In this document: piece after piece, positions 33,501 to 41,869 of the stretch | How the letters are laid out: every line of letters starts with the position of its first letter | How positions within the stretch are numbered: position 1 is the first letter of the stretch | From: Candidatus Paceibacterota bacterium | GTDB lineage: Bacteria; Verrucomicrobiota; Verrucomicrobiia; Limisphaerales; UBA8199 | NCBI GenBank assembly: GCA_035452965.1 | Contig: DAOTCE010000030.1 | Span: forward strand, 1-59,362 | Length of the DNA stretch: 59,362 nt | Reading direction: 5' to 3' | Position numbers and translations under genes: made by a program | Notes under the pieces: model-generated | Seen by the model: only the letters and a program-made list of their open reading frames with translations | Database searches by the model: none | What the model was told of the DNA's origin: nothing

Positions 33501-36057
33501 GGTGGTCTGGCGCCTGATTGATGATGTGATCAACTACGGTCTGGACGATGACCTCTTTCCCGATCCGTCCGCCACCAATAACACGCTGACCGCCCAGGAA
33601 CAAGTCATGCTCCAGGATTACCTTAATAGCGGCGGCTCGTTCTTCATGGCTTCGATGGGCATCCTTAGCCAGGTGGGCAACGTGCCGTTCCGCCGGAATG
33701 TCCTCCAGGTGGGCACCTTTAAGCAGAACCCCGACCCGCTCTCCTCCTGCATGGACTGCGACGAAGACTTCGGCGTGCCGGCGATCCTGGGCGCTGCCGG
33801 CAATCCCCTCACGGGCGGCATCGCTCTTACGCTCGATTACAGCCTCTACCCCGGCTTCGAGTTCGAAGAGTTTTCCTTCGGGCCTGACTTTTCTGATACC
33901 TTCACGCCCGCCACCAATGCCAGCCCTATTCTCTTCCACCTCGACTCCGGGCGGCCCTGTGGCATGACCTACCCGCGCGTCGGCGTGGATAGCCCCGGCC
34001 GGATGGCCTTCCTCTCGTTCCCCCTGGAAACCGTGCCGCCCACCGGCGCCTCGCCCAATACTCGCGCCGCTCTCTTGGGCAATATCCTCCAGTTCCTCAC
34101 GCCCGGAGCCAACGGTGTGGGCAGCATCACCCTGAACCGCGACGTCTATTCCATCCCCGACCAGATCATCGTCGAGGTCGGCGACTCCGACCGCGCCGGC
34201 GTCGGCTTCGCCCAAGCTACCTTCTCGACCAGTTCCAGCACCAACCAAGTCACTCTGCAATTGTACGAGACCATCCGCCCCGGCCTGTTCCGCGGCTTCC
34301 TCACACTGGCCGCCACCAACGGAGCCAACCAACTGGGGGTCCTCAACGGCGACACCGTCACCGCCGCCTACTTCGACACCTCGAACAGCAGCGACGCCGT
34401 CGCCACCGCCACCATTGACACCGTCTCGCCCGTCATCACCGGCGTCTCCGCAGTCACCGGCTTTGGCGATGCCACCGTGAGCTGGGCCACCTCCAAGCCT
34501 GCGGACTCGCTCGTCCAATACGGCGAGTCCGTCCTGCTGGGCCGGACTGCTTACAGCGGGGCGCTGGTCACTAGCCATTCCGTCCTCGTGAGCGGTCTCC
34601 AGGCCAATCGTGACTACTATTACCAGGTGGTCAGCCGCGACGCGGCCGGCAACACGACGGTAGATAACAATACGAACGCCTTCTATACGTTCACCACCCG
34701 TCCAGCGCCGCGTCCACCTCTGTTTGAAGACTTCGAGAACGGCGCCGCCGATTGGACGGTGATGCCGAGTCCGACGTGGGGCTCGTCCTTGGATTGGTCG
34801 CTGGGGACTCCTGCTAACGGCTTGCAAACCTCGGCGTATTCGGGGACAAACGCCTGGGGCAGCAACCTGCATGACCAGACCTTGGGCTTTCCTCCCTGGG
34901 CACTCAGCTTCCTTTACAGCCCCATCATTGACCTTTCCGGCTTCAGCACGGCCACCCTGACCTTCTGGCACTGCTACAACTTCAGTGCCGAGTCCATGAA
35001 CGGGCAATTGTGCATCAGCACCAACGGCTTCGCGGACCCGGACCTCCTCCCCTACGTGAGGTTATACCAGCAGCAAGCGGTGCTGGATTGGGAGGAGGTG
35101 GTGGTGGACCTCACCGCGTTCGTCGGCCAGACGATCCAGTTGGTGTGGTTCTACCAGGGGTCCACCGATGGCGACGGCTGGCTCGTGGACGATGTCAACA
35201 TCACCGGCGTGGCCGGCGGTGGAACCATCGTCGTCTCCAAGAACATTGGCCAAGGCAAGTTCACCCTTACCGGCCCCGTTGGCCAAAGCGGCACTGCCGC
35301 TCTGACCACCCTCACCAACGCGCCGCCGGGCCCTTATTCGGTGCACTTCAGCGATGTCACCTTCTATCAGACCCCTCCCGACCAGACCCTCATCCTCACC
35401 GGCGAGAACACCATCACCTTCACCGGCAACTACACCTTCCTGGATATTAACCGCAACGGCATCTCCGATTCCTGGGAACGCTACTACTTCGAGGTCGCAT
35501 CGACCAACCGCACCCAGCAGACCGACTCAGACGCGGACGGCATGTCCGATTACGCCGAGTTCACCGCCGGCACCAACCCGACCAATCCGGCGTCCAGGCT
35601 CGTCTTCCTCAGCGTCACCACCCTGACCAACCAGCTCGTCCAGCTCGACTGGGCCGCCATCCCCGGCCGGCTGTATCAGGTTCAGACCGTCGGCGGCCTG
35701 CCGCCGCAGGCCCCGCCCACCTTGTCCGGCTCGTTTGCCCACCCTGGCGGAGCCTTCACTCTCCATGTCGAGGCTCCCGCCAACGTGCCGTACGTAATCC
35801 AGGCCTCGACCAACCTCAGTGGCTGGATCTCCGTGCACACAAACGCCGCCGGCGGCAACATGGATTGGCTCGACTTGAGCGCCGTCCAGTCCGCCCGCCG
35901 CTTCTACCGCACCCTCATCCCGCCTCCCGCCTCAACCAACCTCCAGGCATGGACCCCCGTCAGCGATTGGCTCCAAGCCACCGCCAGTCCCATGCACTTC
36001 ACCGTCACCAACACCCCCGCCGCCCCCCGCTTCTACCGCATCCAAGTCCGCCCCTGA
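30559..36057 (+). CDS. Giant secreted subtilisin-like serine protease (S8)
   Basis: 1832 residues from a GTG start followed by a signal peptide (IVVGLPLLVALLSPTTHA). After a propeptide-like region (about 40-225) comes the S8 catalytic domain: D248 in CVADTGLDSG, H286 in GYGHGTHCAG and S510 in GGTSMAAPHVAG. A P-domain-like region follows (about 590-720), then two fibronectin-III-like repeats (LTPGQTYYFYVVSADAAGN and VSGLQANRDYYYQVVSRDAAGN). Next are a MAM/choice-of-anchor-like segment and a calcium-binding DSDADGMSDYAE repeat, with two terminal StNL/RFYR modules. It is probably a secreted protease for protein scavenging. An AAGAGG purine tract immediately before the GTG leaves unusually short spacing. 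Confidence 0.88.
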   Translation: MKLLLFPSSACIVVGLPLLVALLSPTTHAKPIRLRNETIFTEYPTNAAAKAQGLAAQAPAAGLFLVQFQAAVTPAWQAELRSLGVELLKYVPEDAFIARFRNAPPGQVRALSFVRWVGPYRPDYKIHPRLAAAARATPQTNQTMEVTVVLSPRATPTEIAQVRALFPAVAQESRLRQGTFLRGTLPPANVETLAQLDSVLWIERTPRRKLLDEPASKLVGGDDGQVATPTVTQQLGFDGTGVTICVADTGLDSGDPDSMHPDLEGRVIGFSWYGNNISDGSDGYGHGTHCAGIAAGNAATGETNTLGFDPEFELQSPDSGTFYGLGVAPNANLFIERIFDDQGLQSTPFPNLDALARDAVTNGAAIGSHSWGNEVHGEYDSDAAQFDELVRNADISAPGDHPYIVVFAAGNAGPGSQTLYSPASAKNVIAVGASQNMPGTIALTYGLYADGPDAMADFSSRGPCEDGRLKPDVVAPGTWIASAASSYAWDIASVSWTAIDDYYTYMGGTSMAAPHVAGAAAVFVQYYKSLHTNAMPSPALVKAALINSANALDPLNGGPGPIPNSEEGWGRVTLTNIIVTNLASAPRYHQYLDQTVLLTNGQVHLQHALVRGSGQPLKITLAYTDEPAFAGAIPALVNDLDLELIAPDGTLYRGNQFAGSDSAPNAPSPDSLNNVEGVHLTQPLPGDYLVRVRGRHIVQDAYPRDTTSIEQDFALVVSGDLARPGEGSVLLDRPAYAAPGVVRLTVFDPARAASNSVSVLLRSTITETAGENFVLTSSGNYGAFTGAVATVLGVAVADGELGINAGDTIQARYLDSSATMRVATAVADLVWPVISAVATHVDLGVITVSWQTSEPAWSVLRYGTSTNSPFPLAVTNSLLTASHSFRLGGLTPGQTYYFYVVSADAAGNAATNNNAGKFFSFVAVPTPTVLLVDAYEPVSGSPDIPDSTYTNALAAAGYSFAHWKVSQRGSPQLSDLQPFPVVVWRLIDDVINYGLDDDLFPDPSATNNTLTAQEQVMLQDYLNSGGSFFMASMGILSQVGNVPFRRNVLQVGTFKQNPDPLSSCMDCDEDFGVPAILGAAGNPLTGGIALTLDYSLYPGFEFEEFSFGPDFSDTFTPATNASPILFHLDSGRPCGMTYPRVGVDSPGRMAFLSFPLETVPPTGASPNTRAALLGNILQFLTPGANGVGSITLNRDVYSIPDQIIVEVGDSDRAGVGFAQATFSTSSSTNQVTLQLYETIRPGLFRGFLTLAATNGANQLGVLNGDTVTAAYFDTSNSSDAVATATIDTVSPVITGVSAVTGFGDATVSWATSKPADSLVQYGESVLLGRTAYSGALVTSHSVLVSGLQANRDYYYQVVSRDAAGNTTVDNNTNAFYTFTTRPAPRPPLFEDFENGAADWTVMPSPTWGSSLDWSLGTPANGLQTSAYSGTNAWGSNLHDQTLGFPPWALSFLYSPIIDLSGFSTATLTFWHCYNFSAESMNGQLCISTNGFADPDLLPYVRLYQQQAVLDWEEVVVDLTAFVGQTIQLVWFYQGSTDGDGWLVDDVNITGVAGGGTIVVSKNIGQGKFTLTGPVGQSGTAALTTLTNAPPGPYSVHFSDVTFYQTPPDQTLILTGENTITFTGNYTFLDINRNGISDSWERYYFEVASTNRTQQTDSDADGMSDYAEFTAGTNPTNPASRLVFLSVTTLTNQLVQLDWAAIPGRLYQVQTVGGLPPQAPPTLSGSFAHPGGAFTLHVEAPANVPYVIQASTNLSGWISVHTNAAGGNMDWLDLSAVQSARRFYRTLIPPPASTNLQAWTPVSDWLQATASPMHFTVTNTPAAPRFYRIQVRP

Positions 36058-36105
36058 CCCCCATCACTCCATTACTCCATCATTCCAGCATTCCACCTCC
36101 GCCCC

Positions 36106-36669
36106 GTGCTCCTCGCCTTCCACAAACCCTGCGGCGTCCTCTCCCGCTTCACCCCCGACGGCTCCCCCAACCGCACCCTCGCCGAATTCGGCTTCCCCGC
36201 CAATGTCTATCCCATTGGCCGCCTCGACGCAGACTCCGAAGGCCTCCTCCTCCTGAGCGATGAACCCGACCTCAACCAGCGCCTGCTCCACCCCCGCCAT
36301 GCCCACGAACGTGAATACTGGGCTCAGGTAGAACGCATCCCCACCCCCGAAGCCTTGCGTAAGCTTGGCCAGGGCCTGATACTGCAACACCGCCGCACCC
36401 TCCCCTGCCGCGCCTGGCCGCTCGATCCGCAGCCCGACGTTCCCCCGCGCGACCCGCCCATCCGCTTCCGCAAAACCGTCCCCACCTGCTGGATCGCCCT
36501 GGAGTTACTCGAAGGCAAGAACCGCCAAGTGCGCCGCATGACCGCCGCCATCGGCCACCCCACTCTCCGCCTCATCCGCGTCCGCATCGGTCGCTTCGAG
36601 CTCCGCCACCTCGCCCCAGCGACTTGGTGCGAGCTGACCTCAGCCGACCGCCGCCTCCTCTGCGCCTGA
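36106..36669 (+). CDS. Pseudouridine synthase, RsuA/RluE family
   Basis: A 187-residue enzyme without an S4 domain: LLAFHKPCGVLSRFTPDG, then the catalytic-Asp motif YPIGRLDADSEGLLLLS, and the C-terminal RQVRRMTAAIGHPTLRLIRV. The short architecture matches RluE, which modifies 23S rRNA. It starts at GTG 49 bases after the protease stop. The codons are strongly C-ending here, as in the following genes. The exact rRNA target is an inference. Confidence 0.88.
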   Translation: MLLAFHKPCGVLSRFTPDGSPNRTLAEFGFPANVYPIGRLDADSEGLLLLSDEPDLNQRLLHPRHAHEREYWAQVERIPTPEALRKLGQGLILQHRRTLPCRAWPLDPQPDVPPRDPPIRFRKTVPTCWIALELLEGKNRQVRRMTAAIGHPTLRLIRVRIGRFELRHLAPATWCELTSADRRLLCA

Positions 36670-36679
36670 CCTCACCCTT

Positions 36680-36757
36680 CCCGTAGCGGCTTTCGGCAGA
36701 AAGCCGCTAACTTCTGCCGCCCCAGTCACCGGCGCTCTGCCGAGCCGCCGCTACGGG
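36680..36757. repeat. REP element, left copy
   Basis: A 78-nt palindromic element starting CCCGTAGCGGCTTTCGGCAG and ending CTACGGG. The outer arms pair with each other, and an inner hairpin (CGGCTTTC/GAAAGCCG) is present. It shares both ends with the copy at 37489-37565 in the same orientation. Its outer arm overlaps the stop codon of the transposase gene. Confidence 0.9.
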
Positions 36758-37371
36758 CCGAGAGGATGAGCAGCTTTCGGGGTCGGGTCGCGCTGAGCGG
36801 TATAGAGCTTCCAGAACTCCGGCCAGAATTCCGCAGCCAGCGGATGCAGCCACGGGTAACCCGGCACCACGGCGCCCAGGAACGGCCAGTCGCGCGGGTC
36901 CGCCACCAGGCCCTTCCGCCGTGGATTGTCACAGACATAAAAGCAGGCGCTGGCCAGCGCGCCCCGCGTGCGATCCTTCTCCCGCAGCACGCTGTCGTGC
37001 GACTGGTTCTGCAAGCCGAACTCCGCCCCGGGCCTTGAGCGGCGCGTCAGTTCCGCCTGGAGGTGCTTGCGCACAAACCGCATGGCGTTGCGTTGATCGG
37101 AATCACACTTTACTCCCAGCCAGAACAGGTGAATGTGATCGGGCATGAGCACGTAGGCCGGGCAGAACAATTGCTCGCGCGCCGCCGCGTGCAGCAGGCA
37201 TTCGCGGAACGCGGCGTGGAACAGCGGGTCCAGCCAGCCCGTGGCGCACTGCTCAAGGGTGATTGTCCACAGGACAGCGGCAAAGCCGCGGTAGTGCTCT
37301 GGTGCCAGCCGCGGCAGATGATGCATCGGCGGTTGGGGCGTGAGCGGGGCCGGCCTCATGGGCAGGCGCAA
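36751..37371 (-). CDS. REP-associated tyrosine transposase (RAYT, Y1 HUH family)
   Basis: A 206-residue single-strand DNA transposase-like protein. The HUH motif is in LMPDHIHLFWLG, and the catalytic-Tyr helix probably lies in ACFYVCDNPRRKGLV. RAYTs are domesticated relatives of IS200/IS605 that mobilise or process REP sequences. Here REP elements sit on both sides, which strongly supports the call. The N-terminus is Pro-rich, and the real start may be a later ATG (MHHLPRLAP). Confidence 0.88.
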   Translation of the reverse strand: MRLPMRPAPLTPQPPMHHLPRLAPEHYRGFAAVLWTITLEQCATGWLDPLFHAAFRECLLHAAAREQLFCPAYVLMPDHIHLFWLGVKCDSDQRNAMRFVRKHLQAELTRRSRPGAEFGLQNQSHDSVLREKDRTRGALASACFYVCDNPRRKGLVADPRDWPFLGAVVPGYPWLHPLAAEFWPEFWKLYTAQRDPTPKAAHPLGP

Positions 37372-37488
37372 CGGCGATTGGCAAACCGCCGCATTCTAAT
37401 CTCGATTCCATGCCAGTCAGGCTTCATTCCGCCGCCGCGATCCCACCATAACCCCGCCTGCCAGGCAAGGCCCATTGTCGCGCCGCCC

Positions 37489-37565
37489 CCCGTAGCGGCT
37501 TTCGGCAGAAAGCCGGTGACTTTCCCAATTTCAATCAGCGGCGCTCTGCCGAGACGCCGCCACGG
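37489..37565. repeat. REP element, right copy
   Basis: A 77-nt element CCCGTAGCGGCTTTCGGCAG ... CGGCGCTCTGCCGAG ... CACGG, matching the copy at 36680-36757 in order and orientation. The central spacer differs. It lies 118 bases upstream of the RAYT start. Confidence 0.9.
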
Positions 37566-37667
37566 CGTCAGTGCAGGGTCGTTCCTCAAGCCCCACACTA
37601 CTGCAACGCATTCCTTTTTCGTTGTCGGTCGCGTGCGGCATCGCCACCATCGCTGTCCATATATTCA

Positions 37668-38812
37668 TGGCGAAAGACCGGCATATGCCAGCGGACGAGA
37701 CTGCGGACCCCGATGAGTCCGCCCCCCAGGTCCTCGAACGCCTCGTCGCCCAGGCCGAACGCGCGGGCGCCAGCGACATCCACCTGCAGATGCAGCCCGA
37801 CGCCGCTACCGTCACCTTCCGCCTCGACGGCGTCATGACCCCCACCGCCGCGCTGCCCGCCGCTCTCGCCGAACGTGTCTTCGGCCGCATCAAGTTCCTC
37901 GCCCGGCTCAAGACCTACCAGGAATCCCTCCCGCAGGATGGCCGCATTGACAAAGCCGACCTCCACGCCCGCACCGACATCCGCGTCGCCACCTACCCGA
38001 CCGTTACCGGCGAGAAGATCGTCCTCCGCCTCTTCGATACCGCCAACATCCGCACGCTCGCGGAACTGGACTTCCCCACCGAGGCCCGCGCCGAACTCGA
38101 ACGCTTCCTCGCGCAAACCGCCGGCCTGCTCCTCCTCACCGGCCCCGCCGGCAGCGGCAAGACCACCACGATCTACGCCTGCCTCCGCCACCTCGTCGCC
38201 CAGGGTGGCCGCCACATCATCACCGTCGAGGACCCCGCCGAGCAAATCGTGCCGGGGGTCATGCAAACCGAGGTCAGCGAAGCCCGCGGCCTCGACTTCG
38301 CCAAAGCCGCCCGCCACCTGCTCCGCCAGGACCCCCAGGTGCTCGTGATCGGCGAGATGCGCGACGAGGAAACCGCCAACATCGCCGTCCGCGCCGCCCT
38401 TACTGGCCACCTCGTCATCTCCACGCTCCATGCCGGCTCCTGCGCGGGCGTTTTCGAACGCCTCCTCGTCCTTTGCCCCGACCATTCCGCCGTCGCCTCC
38501 TCCACCGAACTCGTCCTCAACCAGCGCCTCCTCCGCCGCCTGTGCCCCGAATGCCGCGGCCAGGGCTGCCCCGCCTGCCTCGCGACCGGCTACCGTGGAC
38601 GCCTGCCACTCGTAGAATGGCTCCGCCTCGCCACCCCGCTCCGCCGCCGCATCGCGGCCCGCAACCTCGACGGCCTCGCCGCCCACCCCTCCCTGGCCGA
38701 TTCCGCCCATGCCCTCGTCCAAGCCGGCCTGACCGACGACCGCGAGGTCACTCGGATCCTGGGATGCTCCACTCCCACCCCGTCTCTGGCCGTGTCCTGG
38801 CCGTCCTCCTGA
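37668..38812 (+). CDS. Type II secretion/type IV pilus assembly ATPase (GspE/PilB family)
   Basis: About 380 residues from the ATG giving MAKDRHMPADETAD (the frame opens at 37571). It lacks the N-terminal MshEN domain. Motifs: ASDIHLQM, Walker A GPAGSGKTTTIYA, Asp box ITVEDPAEQ, Walker B VLVIGEMRDEETA, His box GHLVISTLHAGS. A C-terminal zinc motif CPECRGQGCPAC is present. It powers pseudopilus or pilus assembly at the inner membrane. The last residues (SLAVSWPSS) are encoded by the first units of an 11-nt tandem array, so the original C-terminus may have been lost or altered. Confidence 0.9.
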
Positions 38813-38892
38813 CCGTCTCCTGGCCGTCTAGTGGCCATCACATGTCCATCTAGTGGCCGTCTAGTGGCCGTTCAGGGACCGTCCCTGATGGG
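38783..38892. repeat. Degenerate 11-nt tandem array (consensus TCTAGTGGCCG)
   Basis: About ten consecutive units of 11 (one of 12) nt, e.g. TCTCCTGGCCG, TCTAGTGGCCA, TCACATGTCCA, TCTAGTGGCCG twice and TTCAGGGACCG. The array starts inside the end of the ATPase gene and runs past its stop. It is the second 11-nt-period array in the window (the other is at 18860). Confidence 0.8.
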
Positions 38893-39269
38893 CTGTAGGG
38901 CGCTTACTGTCCAGATTTAGGACAGTGATGGACTCCTCCAATCCCGCCATTCAATCTCCACCAGTTCCTGGAAATCCCGGCACCCTCGGCTTGGTGTTCC
39001 GGTGGCGGCACGGTGGTGCTACGGTGTGTATCCCATGGGGATCGCTCCCCATGGGAACCACAAGCCACCCCCACCGCGCTGTCGCCGTTACCGCACCGCC
39101 AGAGGAGGGCGAGGGACGGCACACGACGATGAACCAGCATGAATATTCGCCGGTGATCCCGTATCTCCGCAGCCCTCGACACCCCTTCGCCCCTTGAACA
39201 AATACCGCGTGAGGGAGTCTTCCCTGCCCTGTCCAACCTTTCAGATGCCGCTGTCTTGACTTTGAGAAC
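38813..39269. other. Intergenic region inside the pseudopilin cluster
   Basis: 457 bases without a credible gene. They hold the end of the 11-nt array, a dispersed palindromic repeat (38906-39056), and probably the promoter of the downstream F-protein operon. Open frames here are shadows. Confidence 0.5.
38906..39056. repeat. Dispersed palindromic element, copy A
   Basis: Begins with ACTGTCC-7-GGACAGT (38906-38926). About 75 bases later come CGGTGGTGCTACGGTGTGTA and the inverted repeat TCCCATGGGGA-4-TCCCCATGGGA (39031-39056). The same parts, in the same order and orientation, occur at 48725-48875. In this copy the outer right arm of the large palindrome has diverged. Confidence 0.8.
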
Positions 39270-40268
39270 ATGAAACTAGACGAATTGGCCTTCTTCAACC
39301 AGCAACTGGCCGCGATGCTCCGCGAGGGCATCCCGCTCGAGGGCGCCCTGAACCAGCTCTGCGCCGGCATGCGCGCCGGCCCCCTCCGAAACCAGATCGA
39401 GCAACTCGAAGCCGACCTCGCTCGCGGCACCCCCCTCAAGGAAGCCCTCGCCGCCCGTTCCCTGCCCGACCTCTACCGCCACATGGTCGAGATCGGCGCC
39501 CGCGGCAACGACCTGCCCGGCGTCCTGACCCTGCTGGCCGACCACTACTACCGCGCCAACGCCCTCTGGACCCGCCTCAAGGGCCTCATGGTCTATCCGC
39601 TCATCGTCATCCTCCTGTCCCTCGGGCTGACCATCCTCATCTCTGTGAACTTCAACGGTTTCCTGGCCCGCATCGGCCATGAAGTCGGCCTGCAATTCAA
39701 TTTCGCCCCCGCGACCGCCGCCATCTGGATGCCCCCGGTCATCCTCGCTCTCGCCGCAGTGTTGGGTGTCGCCGCCGCCTGCATCCCGGCCTGGCGCGCC
39801 TCCCTGCGCTGGCGCTTGCCCGGCTTCCGCGATGCCAGCCTTGCCCAACTCGCCTCGGCCATGACGCTTATGCTCAAGAACGGCACCACCCTCCCCCAGG
39901 CGCTCGCCCTTGCCGAAGCCCTCGAAAGCAACACCCCTGCCGCCGGCACCCTCGCCCGTTGGCGCCAGCTCGTCGAGGCCGGCCAGGGCAAACCTGCCGC
40001 CTGGACCGGCGACACCCGCCCCTTCCCGCAACTTTTCCTCTGGCTGGTCCAAAAGGGCGGCGAGGACATCGCTGCCGGCTTCCGCAAAGCCGCTGAAATC
40101 TACCAGGCTCGCGCCTCCTACCGCATCGAAATGGCCCTCTACGGCGCCCTCCCGGTCTCCATCCTCCTCCTCGGCCAAATGGTCCTTTGGCAAGCGTTCC
40201 CTCTCGTTCGCACCATGACCTGGATGATGAATGCGCTCGGCAGCGACCCCGGGTCTGTCGGCGATTGA
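39270..40268 (+). CDS. Type II secretion F-domain inner-membrane protein, first copy
   Basis: A 332-residue GspF/PilC-like protein. Two T2SF domains are separated by membrane segments: LAAMLREGIPLEGALNQL, first hydrophobic helix near 110-130 (VYPLIVILLSLGLTILISV), a second near 150-170 (VILALAAVLGVAAACI), then MTLMLKNGTTLPQALALAEA and a C-terminal helix. It anchors the assembly ATPase in the membrane. It is 6 bases upstream of a second F-type gene, an unusual duplication. Confidence 0.85.
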   Translation: MKLDELAFFNQQLAAMLREGIPLEGALNQLCAGMRAGPLRNQIEQLEADLARGTPLKEALAARSLPDLYRHMVEIGARGNDLPGVLTLLADHYYRANALWTRLKGLMVYPLIVILLSLGLTILISVNFNGFLARIGHEVGLQFNFAPATAAIWMPPVILALAAVLGVAAACIPAWRASLRWRLPGFRDASLAQLASAMTLMLKNGTTLPQALALAEALESNTPAAGTLARWRQLVEAGQGKPAAWTGDTRPFPQLFLWLVQKGGEDIAAGFRKAAEIYQARASYRIEMALYGALPVSILLLGQMVLWQAFPLVRTMTWMMNALGSDPGSVGD

Positions 40269-40274
40269 CCAACC

Positions 40275-41471
40275 ATGAACGAAAGCCTTCTGCAACTCCT
40301 CCACTCGGACCCGCTGCAGGCCATCGTCCTGGGGGTGCTGATGTTACTCGCCTACATCGTCGTCGGCCTGCTGCCCATCTGCGGCGTCTGCTACCTCATC
40401 TACTTCCTTTTCACGCTGCCCCTCCGCCGCAACGAGCGCGCCCGCCTGTTCCTCGACCTCCTCGAACTCGGCGTGGACGAAGGCCACACCCCCGAGGAAG
40501 CCATCACCCGCGCCGCCGCCAGCCGCGATCGCTCTCTGGGCGCCCGGTTTCATCTCCTGGCCGCCCGCATCGAGCAGGGCCTGAGCCTCCCGCAGGCCCT
40601 CGAAAAGGTCCCCCGCCTGTTGCCACCGCAAGTCTGCGCCATGCTCGACGTCGGTGCGCGCATCGGCGACATCCGCAAGATCATCCCCGCCGGCCGCGTC
40701 CTGCTCCGCGACAGCGTCTCCTACGTCCGCGGCGCGCACAACTACCTCATTCTCGTCGCCTTTGCCATTTCGCCTGCCGTCGTGACAGTGCCGCTCCTGC
40801 TCAAGACCCGTGTCCTGCCCAGTTTTAGGGAGGTCTTCGCCGGCATGCTTGAAGGGCAAAGCCTGCCCGCGTTCACGCGGCTCGTCTTCGGGGGAGACAC
40901 CCTGATCATGACCATTCAGACCGCCGTCATTGCCGTGGTCTGGCTGGCCGCCCTGGCTTATGTCGGCGGCCCGCGCCTGCACGGCTGGGTGCACCGCCTG
41001 TTCCCCGCCACGCAGGATTGGCTGCTGGCCCTCCTGCCCTGGCGCCGTAAACGCCTCCACCGCGATTTCTCCGCCATGCTCGCCGTCCTGCTCGACTCCG
41101 AAGTGCCCGAGACCGAGGCCGTCACCCTCGCCGCCAAGTCCACCGCCAACCTCTCCCTCCTCCGCCGCGCCCACACGGTCTGCGCCCGCCTCCAGCAGGG
41201 GGTCAAACTCCCCGAAGCCATACGCGCCCTGGACGGCTCCCCTGAGTTGCAATGGCGCCTCGCCAACGCCCTCCAGCGCGGCACCGGCTTCGTCCGCGCC
41301 CTCGCCAGCTGGCACGAAGCCCTCGATGCCCGCGCCTTTCAAATCCACCAGGCCGCCGCCCAGGCCACCACCAGCGTCCTGGTCCTCGTTAACGGCCTCA
41401 TCGTCGCCTCCATCCTGACCGCCGTGTTCCTCGTGCTGATCCAACTCATCGACGGCTCCTGCATATGGTGA
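40275..41471 (+). CDS. Type II secretion F-domain inner-membrane protein, second copy
   Basis: A 398-residue paralogue of the preceding gene. It has an N-terminal hydrophobic segment (AIVLGVLMLLAYIVVGLLPI), a first T2SF domain (LFLDLLELGVDEGHTPEEAI), membrane helices near 160-180 and 215-235, a second T2SF domain (SAMLAVLLDSEVPETEAVTL) and a C-terminal helix. The ATG of the next gene overlaps its end by 7 bases. Two different F proteins may form a heteromeric platform (inference). Confidence 0.85.
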   Translation: MNESLLQLLHSDPLQAIVLGVLMLLAYIVVGLLPICGVCYLIYFLFTLPLRRNERARLFLDLLELGVDEGHTPEEAITRAAASRDRSLGARFHLLAARIEQGLSLPQALEKVPRLLPPQVCAMLDVGARIGDIRKIIPAGRVLLRDSVSYVRGAHNYLILVAFAISPAVVTVPLLLKTRVLPSFREVFAGMLEGQSLPAFTRLVFGGDTLIMTIQTAVIAVVWLAALAYVGGPRLHGWVHRLFPATQDWLLALLPWRRKRLHRDFSAMLAVLLDSEVPETEAVTLAAKSTANLSLLRRAHTVCARLQQGVKLPEAIRALDGSPELQWRLANALQRGTGFVRALASWHEALDARAFQIHQAAAQATTSVLVLVNGLIVASILTAVFLVLIQLIDGSCIW

Positions 41472-41869
41472 TTCGCAAGCCATTTTGTCCGAAGGTAGGG
41501 ACGCGCGGCCCGCGCGCCCGACACGCAGGCTCCCTCATGGTCGAACTCCTCGTCGCCCTGGCCATTGTCATCGGGGTCCTGCTGCCCATCGCCTACTCCT
41601 TCACCTGTGAACGCCGTCTGGCCCGCTCCTACTACCAGCGTGCGGTGGCCATCGAGATCGTGGACGGCGAAATGGAAGCCCTGCTCGCCGGCGAGTGGCG
41701 GGCGTTCCCTCCGGGCACTCATGACTACCAAATCCGCGCTGGTGCCGCCACAAATCTGCCGCCGGGCCGCTTCACCCTCTCGGTTCAACCCGGCAAGCTC
41801 AGGCTCCGGTGGCAGCCAGCAGTCAAGGACCACGGCGGCCCCGTCACCCGGGAAGCAATCTTGCAATGA
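41465..41869 (+). CDS. Pseudopilin-like protein
   Basis: A 134-residue protein with a type IV prepilin signature: a basic leader ending in Gly, then SLMVELLVALAIVIGVLL with Glu at +5 of the mature protein. It overlaps the second F gene, and its TGA overlaps the next ATG. Likely a minor pseudopilin (GspI/GspJ-like position). No prepilin peptidase gene is present in the window. Confidence 0.75.
   Translation: MVIRKPFCPKVGTRGPRARHAGSLMVELLVALAIVIGVLLPIAYSFTCERRLARSYYQRAVAIEIVDGEMEALLAGEWRAFPPGTHDYQIRAGAATNLPPGRFTLSVQPGKLRLRWQPAVKDHGGPVTREAILQ

Noticed and set aside
33466..35007. 513-residue minus-strand open frame opposite the subtilase
   Set aside because: Low-complexity shadow in high-GC DNA; the plus-strand frame carries the catalytic triad and repeats.
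36064..36390. Minus-strand frame opposite the pseudouridine synthase
   Set aside because: Acidic Glu/Gly-rich shadow of a Leu/Arg-rich gene.
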